A program made the translations under genes and the position numbers. A stretch of 31,448 nucleotides of DNA, from positions 1 to 31,448 of the forward strand of contig CAZAJS010000007.1 of assembly GCA_964485635.1 (NCBI GenBank). Reading direction: 5' to 3'. The first letter of the stretch is position 1. Each line of letters begins with the position of its first letter. The DNA comes from CAZAJS01 sp964485635. GTDB taxonomy: Bacteria > Pseudomonadota > Gammaproteobacteria > Francisellales > Francisellaceae. Positions 6,860-15,768 of this stretch are shown here, in pieces. Below the pieces are notes generated by a model. It was given only the letters and a program-made list of their open reading frames with translations, did no database searches and was not told the origin of the DNA.

Positions 6860-8260
6860 ATGGCACAATCGTTTGATTCATCAAACCAAACAATGTTAAG
6901 TCAAATAAAACAACCCCCGAATTCATTAGAAGCTGAGCGTTCTGTGATTGGCAGTTTGTTATTAGATAATGACAGCTGGGAAAAAGTAGAGGGGTTGTTA
7001 ACATACCAAGACTTTTTTCATAAAAAACACCAAACCATTTTTCAGCAAATACAGCATTTAGTTCATCAAGAAATGCCATTTGATATTGTCACGTTAAGTG
7101 ATACGTTAAGCCAAGCTAATTTATTAGATCAAGCCGGTGGATTAAGCTATTTAGCTGATTTAGCACAAAATACTCCAACGGTGGCGAATATCACCGCTTA
7201 TGCTGAAATTGTTAAAGAGCGTTCTCAGTTACGCCATTTGCTTAAAACGGCAACTGATATTGCTGATATGGTCTACAAGCCACAAGGCCAAAAACTGGAT
7301 ACCTTACTGGATGCGGCTGAACAAAAAATATTAAGTGTCACCGAACGCCAATCGATTGAAGAAACAGGCCCTCAGTCTGTTAAGCAAATTGTCCCGAATG
7401 TGATTGAAAAAATTGATCAAATGATGGAATCAAAAGGTGGGGTGACCGGCACACCAAGTGGTTTTTCGGATTTAGATCATATGACGTCAGGGTTGCATCC
7501 GGCAAGTTTGTCAATTATTGCAGGTCGTCCTTCCATGGGGAAAACCGTTTTTGGCATTAATATTGCCGAACATGTAGCGCGTGATGCCAAAAAACCGGTA
7601 TTAGTTTTTAGTTTAGAAATGCCATCGGAAGATATTTTATTACGGATGCTCGCCTCATTAGGGCGTGTTGATTTAAGCTTGTTACGAAATGGCCGTTTAG
7701 AAGATAACCATTGGGCGCAAATTACCGCTGCCATGGAAATTTTATCGAATCAAATGAACATGCATATTGATGATACGGCGGCTTTAACGCCATCTGATGT
7801 ACGTTCAAGAGCCCGTCGTGTGTTTAAAGATCATGGTGGATTAAGTTTAATTGTCGTGGACTATTTGCAATTAATGAAAGTACCAGGTTATGAGAATAAC
7901 CGGACACAAGAGGTCTCAGAAATTTCACGGAGTTTAAAGTCTTTGGCAAAAGAACTTAATGTGCCTGTCATTGCACTGTCTCAATTAAATCGAGGAGTTG
8001 ATGATCGAGCCGATAAACGTCCGATGATGTCTGATTTGCGAGAATCTGGTGCGATTGAGCAGGATGCTGATGTGATTATGTTTATCTACCGAGATGAGGT
8101 ATATCATAAGGATAAGCAGGATAACAAAGGATTAGGTGAAATTATTATTGGAAAACAAAGAAATGGTCCGATTGGCAATATCAAAGTCCACTTTGAAGGG
8201 CGTTTTTGCCGATTTGCCGATCATACAGCAGAACAAGCCGTCCCAGTCGGCGCAACTTAA
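6860..8260 (+). CDS. dnaB: Replicative DNA helicase DnaB
   Basis: This is the hexameric 5'-to-3' helicase at the replication fork, loaded by DnaC or DciA and partner of DnaG primase. It has 466 residues (E. coli 471). The N-terminal collar domain (about 20-125) starts at NSLEAERSVIGSLLLD. A linker follows, then the RecA-like ATPase with Walker A AGRPSMGKT (221-229, Lys228) and Walker B LIVVDYLQLM (Asp334). SQLNRGVDDRADKRPMMSDL and IGKQRNGPIG are further core motifs. No intein is present. A GGAG site lies 11 nt before the chosen ATG; an earlier out-of-frame ATG at 6849 is ignored. The gene has its own promoter, separated from rplI by a terminator. Confidence 0.97.
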   Translation: MAQSFDSSNQTMLSQIKQPPNSLEAERSVIGSLLLDNDSWEKVEGLLTYQDFFHKKHQTIFQQIQHLVHQEMPFDIVTLSDTLSQANLLDQAGGLSYLADLAQNTPTVANITAYAEIVKERSQLRHLLKTATDIADMVYKPQGQKLDTLLDAAEQKILSVTERQSIEETGPQSVKQIVPNVIEKIDQMMESKGGVTGTPSGFSDLDHMTSGLHPASLSIIAGRPSMGKTVFGINIAEHVARDAKKPVLVFSLEMPSEDILLRMLASLGRVDLSLLRNGRLEDNHWAQITAAMEILSNQMNMHIDDTAALTPSDVRSRARRVFKDHGGLSLIVVDYLQLMKVPGYENNRTQEVSEISRSLKSLAKELNVPVIALSQLNRGVDDRADKRPMMSDLRESGAIEQDADVIMFIYRDEVYHKDKQDNKGLGEIIIGKQRNGPIGNIKVHFEGRFCRFADHTAEQAVPVGAT

Positions 8261-8293
8261 AAAATGATAGTAACAAAAACATAGAGGGTAACC

Positions 8294-9397
8294 ATGCAAT
8301 CGGTCGATTTAATGGGAATGACAAAAGCGCAAATGACACAATACTTTACCGAGCAATTAGAGGCTAAACCTTTTCATGCGCGTCAAGTATTTAAATGGAT
8401 TCATCAACGCGGGGTCACTGACTTTGAACGCATGACAGACTTAAGCAAAAAATTACGGGCCGACTTGCAGCAACATGCCGTTGTTCAAGAGCCAACGGTG
8501 TTATTTTCCAAAGCTTCACCGGATGGGACGCATAAGTTTTTGATTCAAGTGGGGGGTGGAAATGCGATTGAAGTTGTCTATATTCCAGAAGCCAAACGTG
8601 GGACACTCTGTGTTTCATCTCAGGTCGGGTGCACATTGAACTGTAGTTTTTGTTCCACTGGTAAGCAAGGTTTTAATCGTAATTTGACGATTGCTGAAGT
8701 TATTGGACAAGTATGGACTGCCGTTCGAGCTTTAGAAGCCAAAGGTGGTGAGCAAAAAGTCACAAATGTGGTCATGATGGGCATGGGTGAGCCATTAATG
8801 AACTATGAGCATGTTATTCCAGCGATGGGAATCATGTTAGATGATGATGCCTATGGACTATCAAAACGACGTGTGACATTAAGCACCTCCGGTGTGGTGC
8901 CTCGGATTGATCAAATGCTTGAAGAAATTGGCGTTTCATTAGCGGTATCATTGCATGCACCGACTGATGAATTACGCGATGAGTTAGTGCCGATTAACCG
9001 TAAGTATCCAATTGATCAGTTATTAAAAGCCTGCCAACGTTATGCACAGCACGGACCACATAAGCATATTACGTTTGAGTATACATTAATGGATCAGGTC
9101 AACGACTCAATTGAACATGCTCAAGCGTTAATTGATTTGCTTGCATCGTATCAGTTACCTAGTAAAATTAATTTGATTCCTTTTAATCCTTATCCAGGGA
9201 CCCCTTACAAAAAACCAAGCAACAATCGGATTCATCGTTTTTATGACTACTTAAACCAAGCTGGTTTAATTGCCACAATTCGCAAAACGCGTGGAGATGC
9301 CATTGATGCAGCGTGTGGTCAATTAGTCGGACAGGTACAAGATAAAACAAAACGACAAGCACGGTATAATAAGGAGCGCGCGCATGAACAAACATAA
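8294..9397 (+). CDS. rlmN: Dual-specificity 23S rRNA/tRNA adenine-C2 methyltransferase RlmN
   Basis: This radical-SAM enzyme methylates C2 of A2503 in 23S rRNA and of A37 in some tRNAs, aiding translational accuracy. It has 367 residues. The CX3CX2C cluster is C113-C117-C120 (VGCTLNCSFCSTGKQGFNR). The methyl-carrying cysteine is C106 (LCVSSQVGC, equal to E. coli Cys118), and the resolving cysteine is C341 (DAACGQL, equal to Cys355). All catalytic residues are therefore present. The MGMGEPLMNY and LIPFNPYPG motifs are intact. A GAGGG site precedes the ATG. The 3' end overlaps the next gene by 14 bp, and that gene's AAGGAG lies within rlmN codons. The rlmN-pilF order is common in gammaproteobacteria. 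Confidence 0.96.
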   Translation: MQSVDLMGMTKAQMTQYFTEQLEAKPFHARQVFKWIHQRGVTDFERMTDLSKKLRADLQQHAVVQEPTVLFSKASPDGTHKFLIQVGGGNAIEVVYIPEAKRGTLCVSSQVGCTLNCSFCSTGKQGFNRNLTIAEVIGQVWTAVRALEAKGGEQKVTNVVMMGMGEPLMNYEHVIPAMGIMLDDDAYGLSKRRVTLSTSGVVPRIDQMLEEIGVSLAVSLHAPTDELRDELVPINRKYPIDQLLKACQRYAQHGPHKHITFEYTLMDQVNDSIEHAQALIDLLASYQLPSKINLIPFNPYPGTPYKKPSNNRIHRFYDYLNQAGLIATIRKTRGDAIDAACGQLVGQVQDKTKRQARYNKERAHEQT

Positions 9398-10160
9398 ATC
9401 TTGGTGGTTAGGGATAATTCTGGTAAGTATGGCTGGCTTAATGAATGGTTGTGCGACAAGTTCTCGGCCTGGCACTGAACATGTAGGGGAACACAAGCAG
9501 TACTCACCCAAAAAAGCAGCTAATATGAATGCTGAGCTTGCTATTAGCTATACACAAAAACATATGTATGATCGGGCCAAAAAAATGTTGCAACGTGCTG
9601 AGCAATTTGATGATGGTCAGCTACCTTCAGTACTTTATGCCAGAGGATTTTATTACCAAAATATTGGAATGGAATCTCGGGCAAATGATGCCTACAAAGA
9701 AGCTTTGAAACGTGCACCGGGAGATCCTAGGACCATGGTGATGTATGCGCAATTTTTATGCAAAAAAACATCGGATAATTATGATGTTGCGCTTGAATTG
9801 TTTAATGATGCCGTTGCCTCACCTAACAATGATGAATTAACACAAACATTTTTATTGTATGGAGATTGTTTGATGTCCCATGATCAAGATGCTCAAGCGA
9901 AAAAAATGTTTAAGCGTGTCACACAGCAAGCCGGATCGCATCCGACGGCACATTGGGCATTAGCCAACATTTATTTTCATGAAAAACAATATAAAAAGGC
10001 TGAGCACCAGATACAGCGGGTTTTACAAACAGGGCAACCGAATCGAGACTTACTTGAATTGCAATATGAAGTATTAAAAGCATTAGGCAAAACGGATCAG
10101 GCAATGGCCGTTCGGTTAAAATTAAATTCAATGAGTGATGAAGAAATTAAAGCGTGGTAA
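9384..10160 (+). CDS. pilF: PilF/PilW-type TPR lipoprotein
   Basis: This family is the outer-membrane pilotin for the type IV pilus secretin PilQ. It has 258 residues. The lipoprotein signal has a slightly atypical lipobox (LMNGC, Cys23). At least four TPR repeats follow: ELAISYTQKHMYDRAKKML, LYARGFYYQNIGMESRANDA, a central pair around VMYAQFLCKK and LLYGDCLMSHDQDAQAKKMF, and WALANIYFHEKQYKKAEH. The YAQFLC segment is characteristic of PilF. Synteny after rlmN supports the assignment. The neighbours rodZ/ispG that often follow are absent, and no other pilus gene is in the window, so the pilus role is inferred. It overlaps rlmN by 14 bp and is probably co-translated. Confidence 0.82.
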   Translation: MNKHKSWWLGIILVSMAGLMNGCATSSRPGTEHVGEHKQYSPKKAANMNAELAISYTQKHMYDRAKKMLQRAEQFDDGQLPSVLYARGFYYQNIGMESRANDAYKEALKRAPGDPRTMVMYAQFLCKKTSDNYDVALELFNDAVASPNNDELTQTFLLYGDCLMSHDQDAQAKKMFKRVTQQAGSHPTAHWALANIYFHEKQYKKAEHQIQRVLQTGQPNRDLLELQYEVLKALGKTDQAMAVRLKLNSMSDEEIKAW

Positions 10161-10167
10161 ATAAAGA

Positions 10168-10965
10168 ATGATGGAAAAGTTACAAAAACTATTGGCACAA
10201 CAAGGATTTGGCTCACGTCGACAAATGGAGCAATGGATTAGTCAAGGACGTGTTAAAGTCAATGGTCAAGTTGCAACCATTGGTATGCGTGCGTCATTAG
10301 AAGATCAAATACTGGTGAATGACAAACCATTGCGTCGGGCGCGTCATGGGACGACAAGGCCTCGGGTTTTGATTTATCATAAACCAGAAGGTCAAATTTG
10401 TACTACATCGGATCCGGACAATCGTCCCACCGTATTTCAGGCATTGTCACGCTACACGAAAGCTCAAGCTCGGTGGATGACTGTGGGACGTTTAGATATT
10501 AATACCTCGGGATTGTTATTATTTACAACCGATGGTGAATTAGCCAATCGATTAATGCACCCAAGCTATCAAGTTGAGCGTGAATATGCGGTTCGTGTTT
10601 ATGGGCAATTAAGTGATCAACAGCAACAACAGTTGCGTGATGGTATTATGCTAGAGGATGGGCTCGCCCGTATTAGTGATATTCAATATGATGGCGGTAG
10701 TGGTCAAAATCATTGGTACTATGTTGTGATTCAAGAAGGGCGTAACCGAGAAGTCAGAAGATTGTTTAGTGCCCTTGATGTGACAGTAAGTCGTTTGACA
10801 CGCGTTCGGTATGGTCAAATTTTGTTACCCAAGCGTGTCCGCCGAGGCCAGTTTTGGGAATTACCGCCTTTAGATATTAATGAATTACGAGAATCAGTTG
10901 GACTTAAGCCCCATCATTTTTCTAAAACATTTGTCCAAAAATGGGAACATAGACGACCTTCTTAA
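10168..10965 (+). CDS. rluB: 23S rRNA pseudouridine synthase RluB-like
   Basis: This is an RsuA/RluB/RluE/RluF-family pseudouridine synthase; RluB makes pseudouridine 2605 in 23S rRNA. It has 265 residues. The N-terminal S4 RNA-binding domain (about 1-60) begins EKLQKLLAQQGFGSRRQMEQ. The catalytic domain includes GRLDINTSGLLLFTTDGELA, with nucleophile Asp110, then EVEREYAVRVYG, and EGRNREVRRLF. The GELANRLMHPSYQVEREYAVRVYG-like stretch is closer to RluB than to RsuA or RluF. The start is ATG ATG (10168 or 10171), 8 bp after pilF, so it probably belongs to the rlmN-pilF transcript. It lacks the long basic C-terminal tail seen in E. coli RluB and instead ends HHFSKTFVQKWEHRRPS. Confidence 0.9.
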   Translation: MMEKLQKLLAQQGFGSRRQMEQWISQGRVKVNGQVATIGMRASLEDQILVNDKPLRRARHGTTRPRVLIYHKPEGQICTTSDPDNRPTVFQALSRYTKAQARWMTVGRLDINTSGLLLFTTDGELANRLMHPSYQVEREYAVRVYGQLSDQQQQQLRDGIMLEDGLARISDIQYDGGSGQNHWYYVVIQEGRNREVRRLFSALDVTVSRLTRVRYGQILLPKRVRRGQFWELPPLDINELRESVGLKPHHFSKTFVQKWEHRRPS

Positions 10966-11005
10966 CTTAAAAATATAGCATTAGCTGTTAGAATCATCAG
11001 ATTGA

Positions 11006-11048
11006 TTGCTATTTGAAAATCGCTAGCAAATTCACAATAACTTTGCTA
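11006..11048. repeat. Three alternating TTGCTA/TAGCAA elements upstream of pyrG
   Basis: TTGCTA occurs at 11006-11011, its complement TAGCAA at 11024-11029, and TTGCTA again at 11043-11048, where it enters the predicted -10 region. The middle copy can pair with either flank (6 bp to the left; 7 bp to the right as TAGCAAA/TTTGCTA). This may be a repressor site or chance in AT-rich DNA. Confidence 0.35.
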
Positions 11049-11052
11049 TAGT
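11044..11052 (+). promoter_or_regulatory. Extended -10 promoter candidate for pyrG
   Basis: TGCTATAGT gives a TGN-extended -10 (TATAGT, 11047-11052, five of six matches) without a good -35, as expected for extended -10 promoters. The predicted start near 11059 leaves about 27 nt before the ATG at 11086 and only about 6 nt before a TTG at 11065. Confidence 0.5.
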
Positions 11053-11085
11053 AACGGTATTCTTTTGGCAACATCATTAACTTCC

Positions 11086-12783
11086 ATGCGACAACAAGTA
11101 CTTACAGAAAATACGACTACAAAGTTTATTTTTGTCACCGGCGGAGTCGTCTCATCGCTCGGTAAAGGAATTACAGCAGCCTCATTGGCAACATTATTAG
11201 AATGTCGTGGCTTGAAGGTGACGATTTTAAAATTAGATCCTTATATCAATATCGATCCGGGGACAATGAGCCCTCTACAGCATGGTGAAGTATTTGTGAC
11301 CGAAGACGGGGCTGAGACCGATTTAGATTTAGGTCATTATGAGCGTTTCATTCGGACACGAATGACACAAAAAAATAATTTTACCACAGGACGTGTGTAT
11401 CAAGATGTGTTGCGCAAAGAGCGCCGAGGAGACTATTTAGGCGGCACCATTCAAGTTATCCCGCATATCACTGATGAAATTCAACATAAGATTTTGCAGG
11501 GAGTACCTGATGATGTGGATGTTGCCATTGTCGAAATCGGGGGCACTGTTGGTGACATTGAGTCATTGCCTTTTTTAGAGGCGATTCGTCAATTAGCTAA
11601 AAAATTAGGTAAATTCCGCAGCTTGTTTATGCATTTAACTTTGTTGCCGTATATTAAAGTTGCAGGTGAATTGAAAACAAAGCCAACGCAACATTCTGTT
11701 AAAGAGTTATTAAGCCTTGGAATTCAACCGGATATTCTTGTTTGTCGTTCTGAGCAACCAATTGCAGAAAGTGAACGACAAAAGATTGCATTATTTTCAA
11801 ATGTGCCTGAATCGGCTGTTTTTGCAGCACAAGATGTGGCCAGTATTTATGAAATTCCACGCCATTATCACCGACAAGGACTTGATGTGTGTGTCGTTAG
11901 CCAATTAGGCCTGCATGTTCGCTCAGCGGATCTAAGCCAATGGGATCAAGTGGTATCAGCGCTGAAATATCCGAAACATCGTGTTCAAATTGCCATGGTA
12001 GGCAAATACGTGCAGTTAAAAGAGGCTTATAAATCGTTAAATGAAGCCTTACTGCATGCAGGAATTCATACAGAAACCCATGTTGAAATTAACTATATTG
12101 ATTCAGAAACATTAGAACAAACCGCTGATATTGCTCAAGTGATTGGCTCAGTGGATGCTATTTTAGTGCCAGGAGGGTTTGGCCAACGGGGTATTGAGGG
12201 CAAACTCCGTGCGATTGAATATGCTCGTTGTCAAAAAATTCCATTTTTAGGAATTTGCTTAGGGATGCAATTAGCGGTTGTCGAATATGCGCGCCATGTG
12301 GCAAAGCTAGACAATGCGCATTCAACTGAGTTAGCTAAGCAACAGGATATCACCCCTGTGATTGGGCTGATTACTGAATGGCAAACGCAACACGGTACCG
12401 TTGAAAGCCGAGATGAAAAAACAGATTTAGGTGGGACAATGCGTCTCGGTGGGCAAACTTGTCAAATCAAACCTGATACGAAAGCCTATCAAGCTTATCA
12501 AGCACAACACATCGTTGAGCGCCATCGCCATCGTTATGAAGTAAATCAAAATTATGTAGCGACGTTAGAAGAGTCTGGTTTGATTATTTCAGGACGATCT
12601 TGGGATGAACAATTAGTCGAAATGATTGAGTTAGACGACCACCCATGGTTTGTAGCTTGTCAATTTCACCCAGAATTTACCTCTACGCCTCGTGATGGGC
12701 ATCCGTTATTTAAAGCCTTTATTCAAGCGGCTTTATCCAATCATGATCAACATGCCTGTATGCCAACGCGAAAACGATCATAA
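11086..12783 (+). CDS. pyrG: CTP synthase (glutamine-hydrolysing)
   Basis: This enzyme makes CTP from UTP, ATP and glutamine, the last step of pyrimidine nucleotide synthesis, and forms tetramers and filaments. The N-terminal amidoligase domain starts KFIFVTGGVVSSLGKGITAA and has LDPYINIDPGTMSPLQHGEV. The class I glutaminase domain has nucleophile Cys391 in GICLGMQ and the His/Glu pair in FHPEF. From ATG 11086 the protein is 565 residues, about 12 longer at the N-terminus than E. coli (whose Cys is 379). An in-frame TTG at 11065 would add 7 more. Neither start has a clear Shine-Dalgarno. I prefer the ATG because the extra residues before KFIFVTGG have no family match either way. The usual neighbours kdsA and eno are absent; a transporter follows. 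Confidence 0.95.
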   Translation: MRQQVLTENTTTKFIFVTGGVVSSLGKGITAASLATLLECRGLKVTILKLDPYINIDPGTMSPLQHGEVFVTEDGAETDLDLGHYERFIRTRMTQKNNFTTGRVYQDVLRKERRGDYLGGTIQVIPHITDEIQHKILQGVPDDVDVAIVEIGGTVGDIESLPFLEAIRQLAKKLGKFRSLFMHLTLLPYIKVAGELKTKPTQHSVKELLSLGIQPDILVCRSEQPIAESERQKIALFSNVPESAVFAAQDVASIYEIPRHYHRQGLDVCVVSQLGLHVRSADLSQWDQVVSALKYPKHRVQIAMVGKYVQLKEAYKSLNEALLHAGIHTETHVEINYIDSETLEQTADIAQVIGSVDAILVPGGFGQRGIEGKLRAIEYARCQKIPFLGICLGMQLAVVEYARHVAKLDNAHSTELAKQQDITPVIGLITEWQTQHGTVESRDEKTDLGGTMRLGGQTCQIKPDTKAYQAYQAQHIVERHRHRYEVNQNYVATLEESGLIISGRSWDEQLVEMIELDDHPWFVACQFHPEFTSTPRDGHPLFKAFIQAALSNHDQHACMPTRKRS

Positions 12784-12799
12784 ATCAGGAGCCCATATC

Positions 12800-14086
12800 A
12801 TGGATTCAGAGGGAGTTTCAAAAAAAAATATTTTCTTTGCCGCCTTTTTAACAGCGGTTGAGTACTATGATTTTATTATTTATGCATATTTAGCGTCCTA
12901 CATTGCCACTGTATTTTTCCCGCCTGGGAATCAAGCACTTCATTTGCTTGAAACCTATGCTATTTTTGCTGCCGGATATATTATGCGGCCATTAGGTGGG
13001 ATTGTTTTTGGAAATATTGGAGATCGCTATGGTCGTAAAATTGCATTGATGGGAACGGTGATTTTAATGACTGGCTCGTTAATCTTAATGACCTTAAGTC
13101 CGACTTATCAACAAATTGGCTTATTAGCGCCGATTTTATTGGTGAGTGCCCGGTTACTACAAGGATTTGCCATTGGGGGGGAGTACAATGGGGTGCTTGT
13201 GGCATTAATTGAAAATGCTCCAGCGCATCGACGTGCTCGAACGACATTTTTAAGTGTTTTTATTTCAGGCAATAGTGTGATTGTGGCAACGCTGGTTGTT
13301 GGGCTTTTAACTGGCTTTTATTCAGATGCACAAATGGCACATTTTGGTTGGCGTATTCCTTACTTATTTGGTGTCATTTTATCATTAATTGCCTTGTTAT
13401 TTATTTATAAAATGCAAGAAACACAAGCTTTTCGCAAAATCCAGTCCGAGCGTAAGCAATTTAAAATCCCATTGCTTGAGGCAATAAAGCAGCAACCAAT
13501 GATTATTTTTATGGTGTTTGTGTTAACAGGGTATTTAGGGATCGCTTACTATATGGGGGCGACTTATGTGCCAAATTTAATGAAGTCTGATTTAGGATTT
13601 TCATTACATACTGCCATGCTCGTGACGTTATTTTCTTCAATTATTTATACTTATTCAGCACCCATTTGGGCTTATGTGACGGATAAAATAGGGCGGAAAC
13701 CGGTTTTGATTAGCAGTATTTTGTTGATTATGGCCAGTATTTATCCCGAGTTTATGGCATTAGCCTCCAAAAATATCACAGCCATTATCATTACGTTGTC
13801 ATTGACCATGCTTTTTGTCTCAGCTTGTACTGTGACGTTTGAAGTGACGATTAATGAAGCGTTTCCTGCTCGGATTCGTTATAGTGGGGTGGCCTTTGGG
13901 TATAATATTGGTAATGCTTTATTAGGGGGCACGGCGATGTATGTTAGTCAGTCTTTATTCGAATTGACAGGACAAATCACGATGCCAGCGATTTACTTAG
14001 TGGTTATGTCCGTGATCACTATTGGGCTGATTGGTTATCTATTACCTGAGACTTGTGGTAAAGTTTTTCGGTGTCAAACCAGTTAG
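12800..14086 (+). CDS. MFS transporter, metabolite:H+ symporter (ProP-like) family, copy 1
   Basis: This is a 428-residue, 12-helix inner-membrane carrier of the MHS branch of the major facilitator superfamily, which includes ProP, KgtP and ShiA. Seen features are the N-terminal VEYYDFIIYAYLAS first helix, the RPLGGIVFGNIGDRYGRK motif A loop (GDR at about 74-76), LLQGFAIGGEYNGV, and a second-half motif A-like DKIGRKP. The C-half INEAFPARIRYSGVAFGYNIGNALLGG is a hallmark of this branch. ATG 12800 is preferred because AGGAG lies 9 bp upstream and the length then matches its tandem paralogue; earlier in-frame starts lie inside pyrG. It begins 16 bp after pyrG, so may be co-transcribed. Substrate (proline/betaine, dicarboxylate or other) cannot be read from sequence. 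Confidence 0.9.
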   Translation: MDSEGVSKKNIFFAAFLTAVEYYDFIIYAYLASYIATVFFPPGNQALHLLETYAIFAAGYIMRPLGGIVFGNIGDRYGRKIALMGTVILMTGSLILMTLSPTYQQIGLLAPILLVSARLLQGFAIGGEYNGVLVALIENAPAHRRARTTFLSVFISGNSVIVATLVVGLLTGFYSDAQMAHFGWRIPYLFGVILSLIALLFIYKMQETQAFRKIQSERKQFKIPLLEAIKQQPMIIFMVFVLTGYLGIAYYMGATYVPNLMKSDLGFSLHTAMLVTLFSSIIYTYSAPIWAYVTDKIGRKPVLISSILLIMASIYPEFMALASKNITAIIITLSLTMLFVSACTVTFEVTINEAFPARIRYSGVAFGYNIGNALLGGTAMYVSQSLFELTGQITMPAIYLVVMSVITIGLIGYLLPETCGKVFRCQTS

Positions 14087-14312
14087 TTAATGACAGTCAA
14101 TCAAAAGTAACTTGTTACGATGCATATCAATAGACATAACTTAATTTGATGAATGCTATAGGCAAAAGAATTCCTAAACTGTGTTACTGCATCTGAGATG
14201 ATCAATTCCATAATAACTTTAGTATTTTTCAACAATACAATAATGCTTGTTACAAGTTAATAGGCAATAAAAATAGCTGAAGCATTTGTTTCTTGATTCA
14301 CAAAAATTCTAC

Positions 14313-14341
14313 TGGTCATTTAAAATATTTTTCGATACAAT
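14313..14341 (+). promoter_or_regulatory. Weak promoter candidate for the second MHS transporter
   Basis: TGGTCA (14313-14318) and TACAAT (14336-14341) are 17 bp apart, about 35 bp before the ATG at 14377. The rest of the 290-bp gap 14087-14376 is AT-rich, and I see no gene, terminator or repeat in it. Confidence 0.35.
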
Positions 14342-14376
14342 AACAAATATGCAATTTTCAATCAGTTTGATAACAA

Positions 14377-15651
14377 ATGGCGACAAATATCTCAAAAAAA
14401 AATATTTTTTGTTCAGCATTTGCAACATCTGTTGAGTATTATGACTTTATTATTTATGCTTATTTAACATTTGCAATTTCAGCAGCTTTTTTTCCACAAG
14501 GTCACCATATGGTCAGCCTATTAGAAACCTATGGCTTATTTGCCATTGGTTATTTTATGCGCCCCTTAGGCGGTATTGTATTTGGTCATTTAGGTGATCG
14601 AATGGGCCGTAGGCGTGTTTTGATTGCCACTGTTATTTTAATGATGCTATCTTTATTAGCCGTTGTCATAGTTCCAACCTATGCTCATTGGGGGATTGGG
14701 GCAACGATTGTCTTGCTTGTTTCTCGGATGGTCCAAGGTTTTTCTATTGGTGGTGAATATAATGGTGTTTTAGCCACTTTGATTGAAAATGCACCATCGC
14801 ATCGGCGGGGGTTAGTCACGAGTCTAGGGACTTTTATTTCGGGAAATGGTGTGTTATTAGCAACGATTGTTGTTTTATTATGCCATATGCATTATTCACA
14901 TCAACAAATGCTGGATTATGCGTGGCGTGTGCCCTATGGCATTGGCGTAGGGTTATCATTAGTCGCCACCGTTTTAATTTTTATGATTGATGAGACTTCT
15001 TATTTCAAACGTGCACAAAAATCAAGAAAAATTGTCAAATTACCGTTGTGGGAGGCATTAAAAAAGCATCCATCGGCGGTGTTTTTAGTCTTTATTTTAG
15101 CGGGATATTTAGGCATTGCCTATTACATGGCAGCCGGTTATATTCCGGATATGTTAAAAGATCCTGATGTGTTTGGATTTTCTGAAATTGCCGCAATGCA
15201 AGCAACTGTGATTGCAGCTTTTTTTTATGCGTATTCAGCCCCGATTTGGGGGTGGTTATCTGATCAAATTGGTCGGAAAGTGGTATTGATTTGTTCAATT
15301 ATTGGCATTGGGGTATTTGTTTATCCGGCTTTTGTTGTGTTATCAACCAAAGCTTTTATTCCAACGGTATTAGTTTATTGTGTTTTAATGGTTTTAATTT
15401 CAGCATGCACCGCAACTTTTGTTGTGGCCATTAATGAGGCATTCCCAACTCATCTACGTTATAGTGGAGTTGGGTTTGGTTATAATGTGGGTAATGCACT
15501 ACTTGGCGGTAGTGTATTAATGGCTTCTCAATTATTGTTTAACATGTTTGGAATTACAGGCCCAGCAATTTATTTAATCATTTGTTCTGTGATTGCTTTG
15601 TTGGTCGTTGCTCGTATGAAAGAAACATACAAACAGCCACTAGTGGATTAA
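14377..15651 (+). CDS. MFS transporter, metabolite:H+ symporter (ProP-like) family, copy 2
   Basis: This is a tandem paralogue of the preceding carrier: 424 residues, 12 predicted helices, collinear over its whole length. Shared blocks include KKNIF near the start, VEYYDFIIYAYL, RPLGGIVFG, LGDRMGRRR (motif A, about 72-80), GFSIGGEYNGVLATLIENAP, and INEAFPTHLRYSGVGFGYNVGNALLGG. Differences concentrate in helices 2-4 and 8-10 and in the central loop, so substrate may differ. The ATG has no good Shine-Dalgarno. A 290-bp gap with a candidate promoter separates the two genes, which suggests separate expression after duplication. Host-associated gammaproteobacteria such as Legionella and Coxiella carry several carriers of this family; that comparison is background knowledge, and the substrate is unknown. 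Confidence 0.9.
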   Translation: MATNISKKNIFCSAFATSVEYYDFIIYAYLTFAISAAFFPQGHHMVSLLETYGLFAIGYFMRPLGGIVFGHLGDRMGRRRVLIATVILMMLSLLAVVIVPTYAHWGIGATIVLLVSRMVQGFSIGGEYNGVLATLIENAPSHRRGLVTSLGTFISGNGVLLATIVVLLCHMHYSHQQMLDYAWRVPYGIGVGLSLVATVLIFMIDETSYFKRAQKSRKIVKLPLWEALKKHPSAVFLVFILAGYLGIAYYMAAGYIPDMLKDPDVFGFSEIAAMQATVIAAFFYAYSAPIWGWLSDQIGRKVVLICSIIGIGVFVYPAFVVLSTKAFIPTVLVYCVLMVLISACTATFVVAINEAFPTHLRYSGVGFGYNVGNALLGGSVLMASQLLFNMFGITGPAIYLIICSVIALLVVARMKETYKQPLVD

Positions 15652-15768
15652 ATATCCAATACCGTTGGCATAATGCCTTAATCAGCTATTTTGGTAATGA
15701 TCATGTGTTTCATTAAATTTTATATTTCAACGTTGTTTTGAAACATAGCTTGAGGATTCGTATTCATA

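Noticed and set aside
12692..12799. Longer version of the first MHS transporter starting inside pyrG
   Set aside because: Its extra 36 residues have no counterpart in the paralogue, and a good AGGAG site precedes the ATG at 12800.
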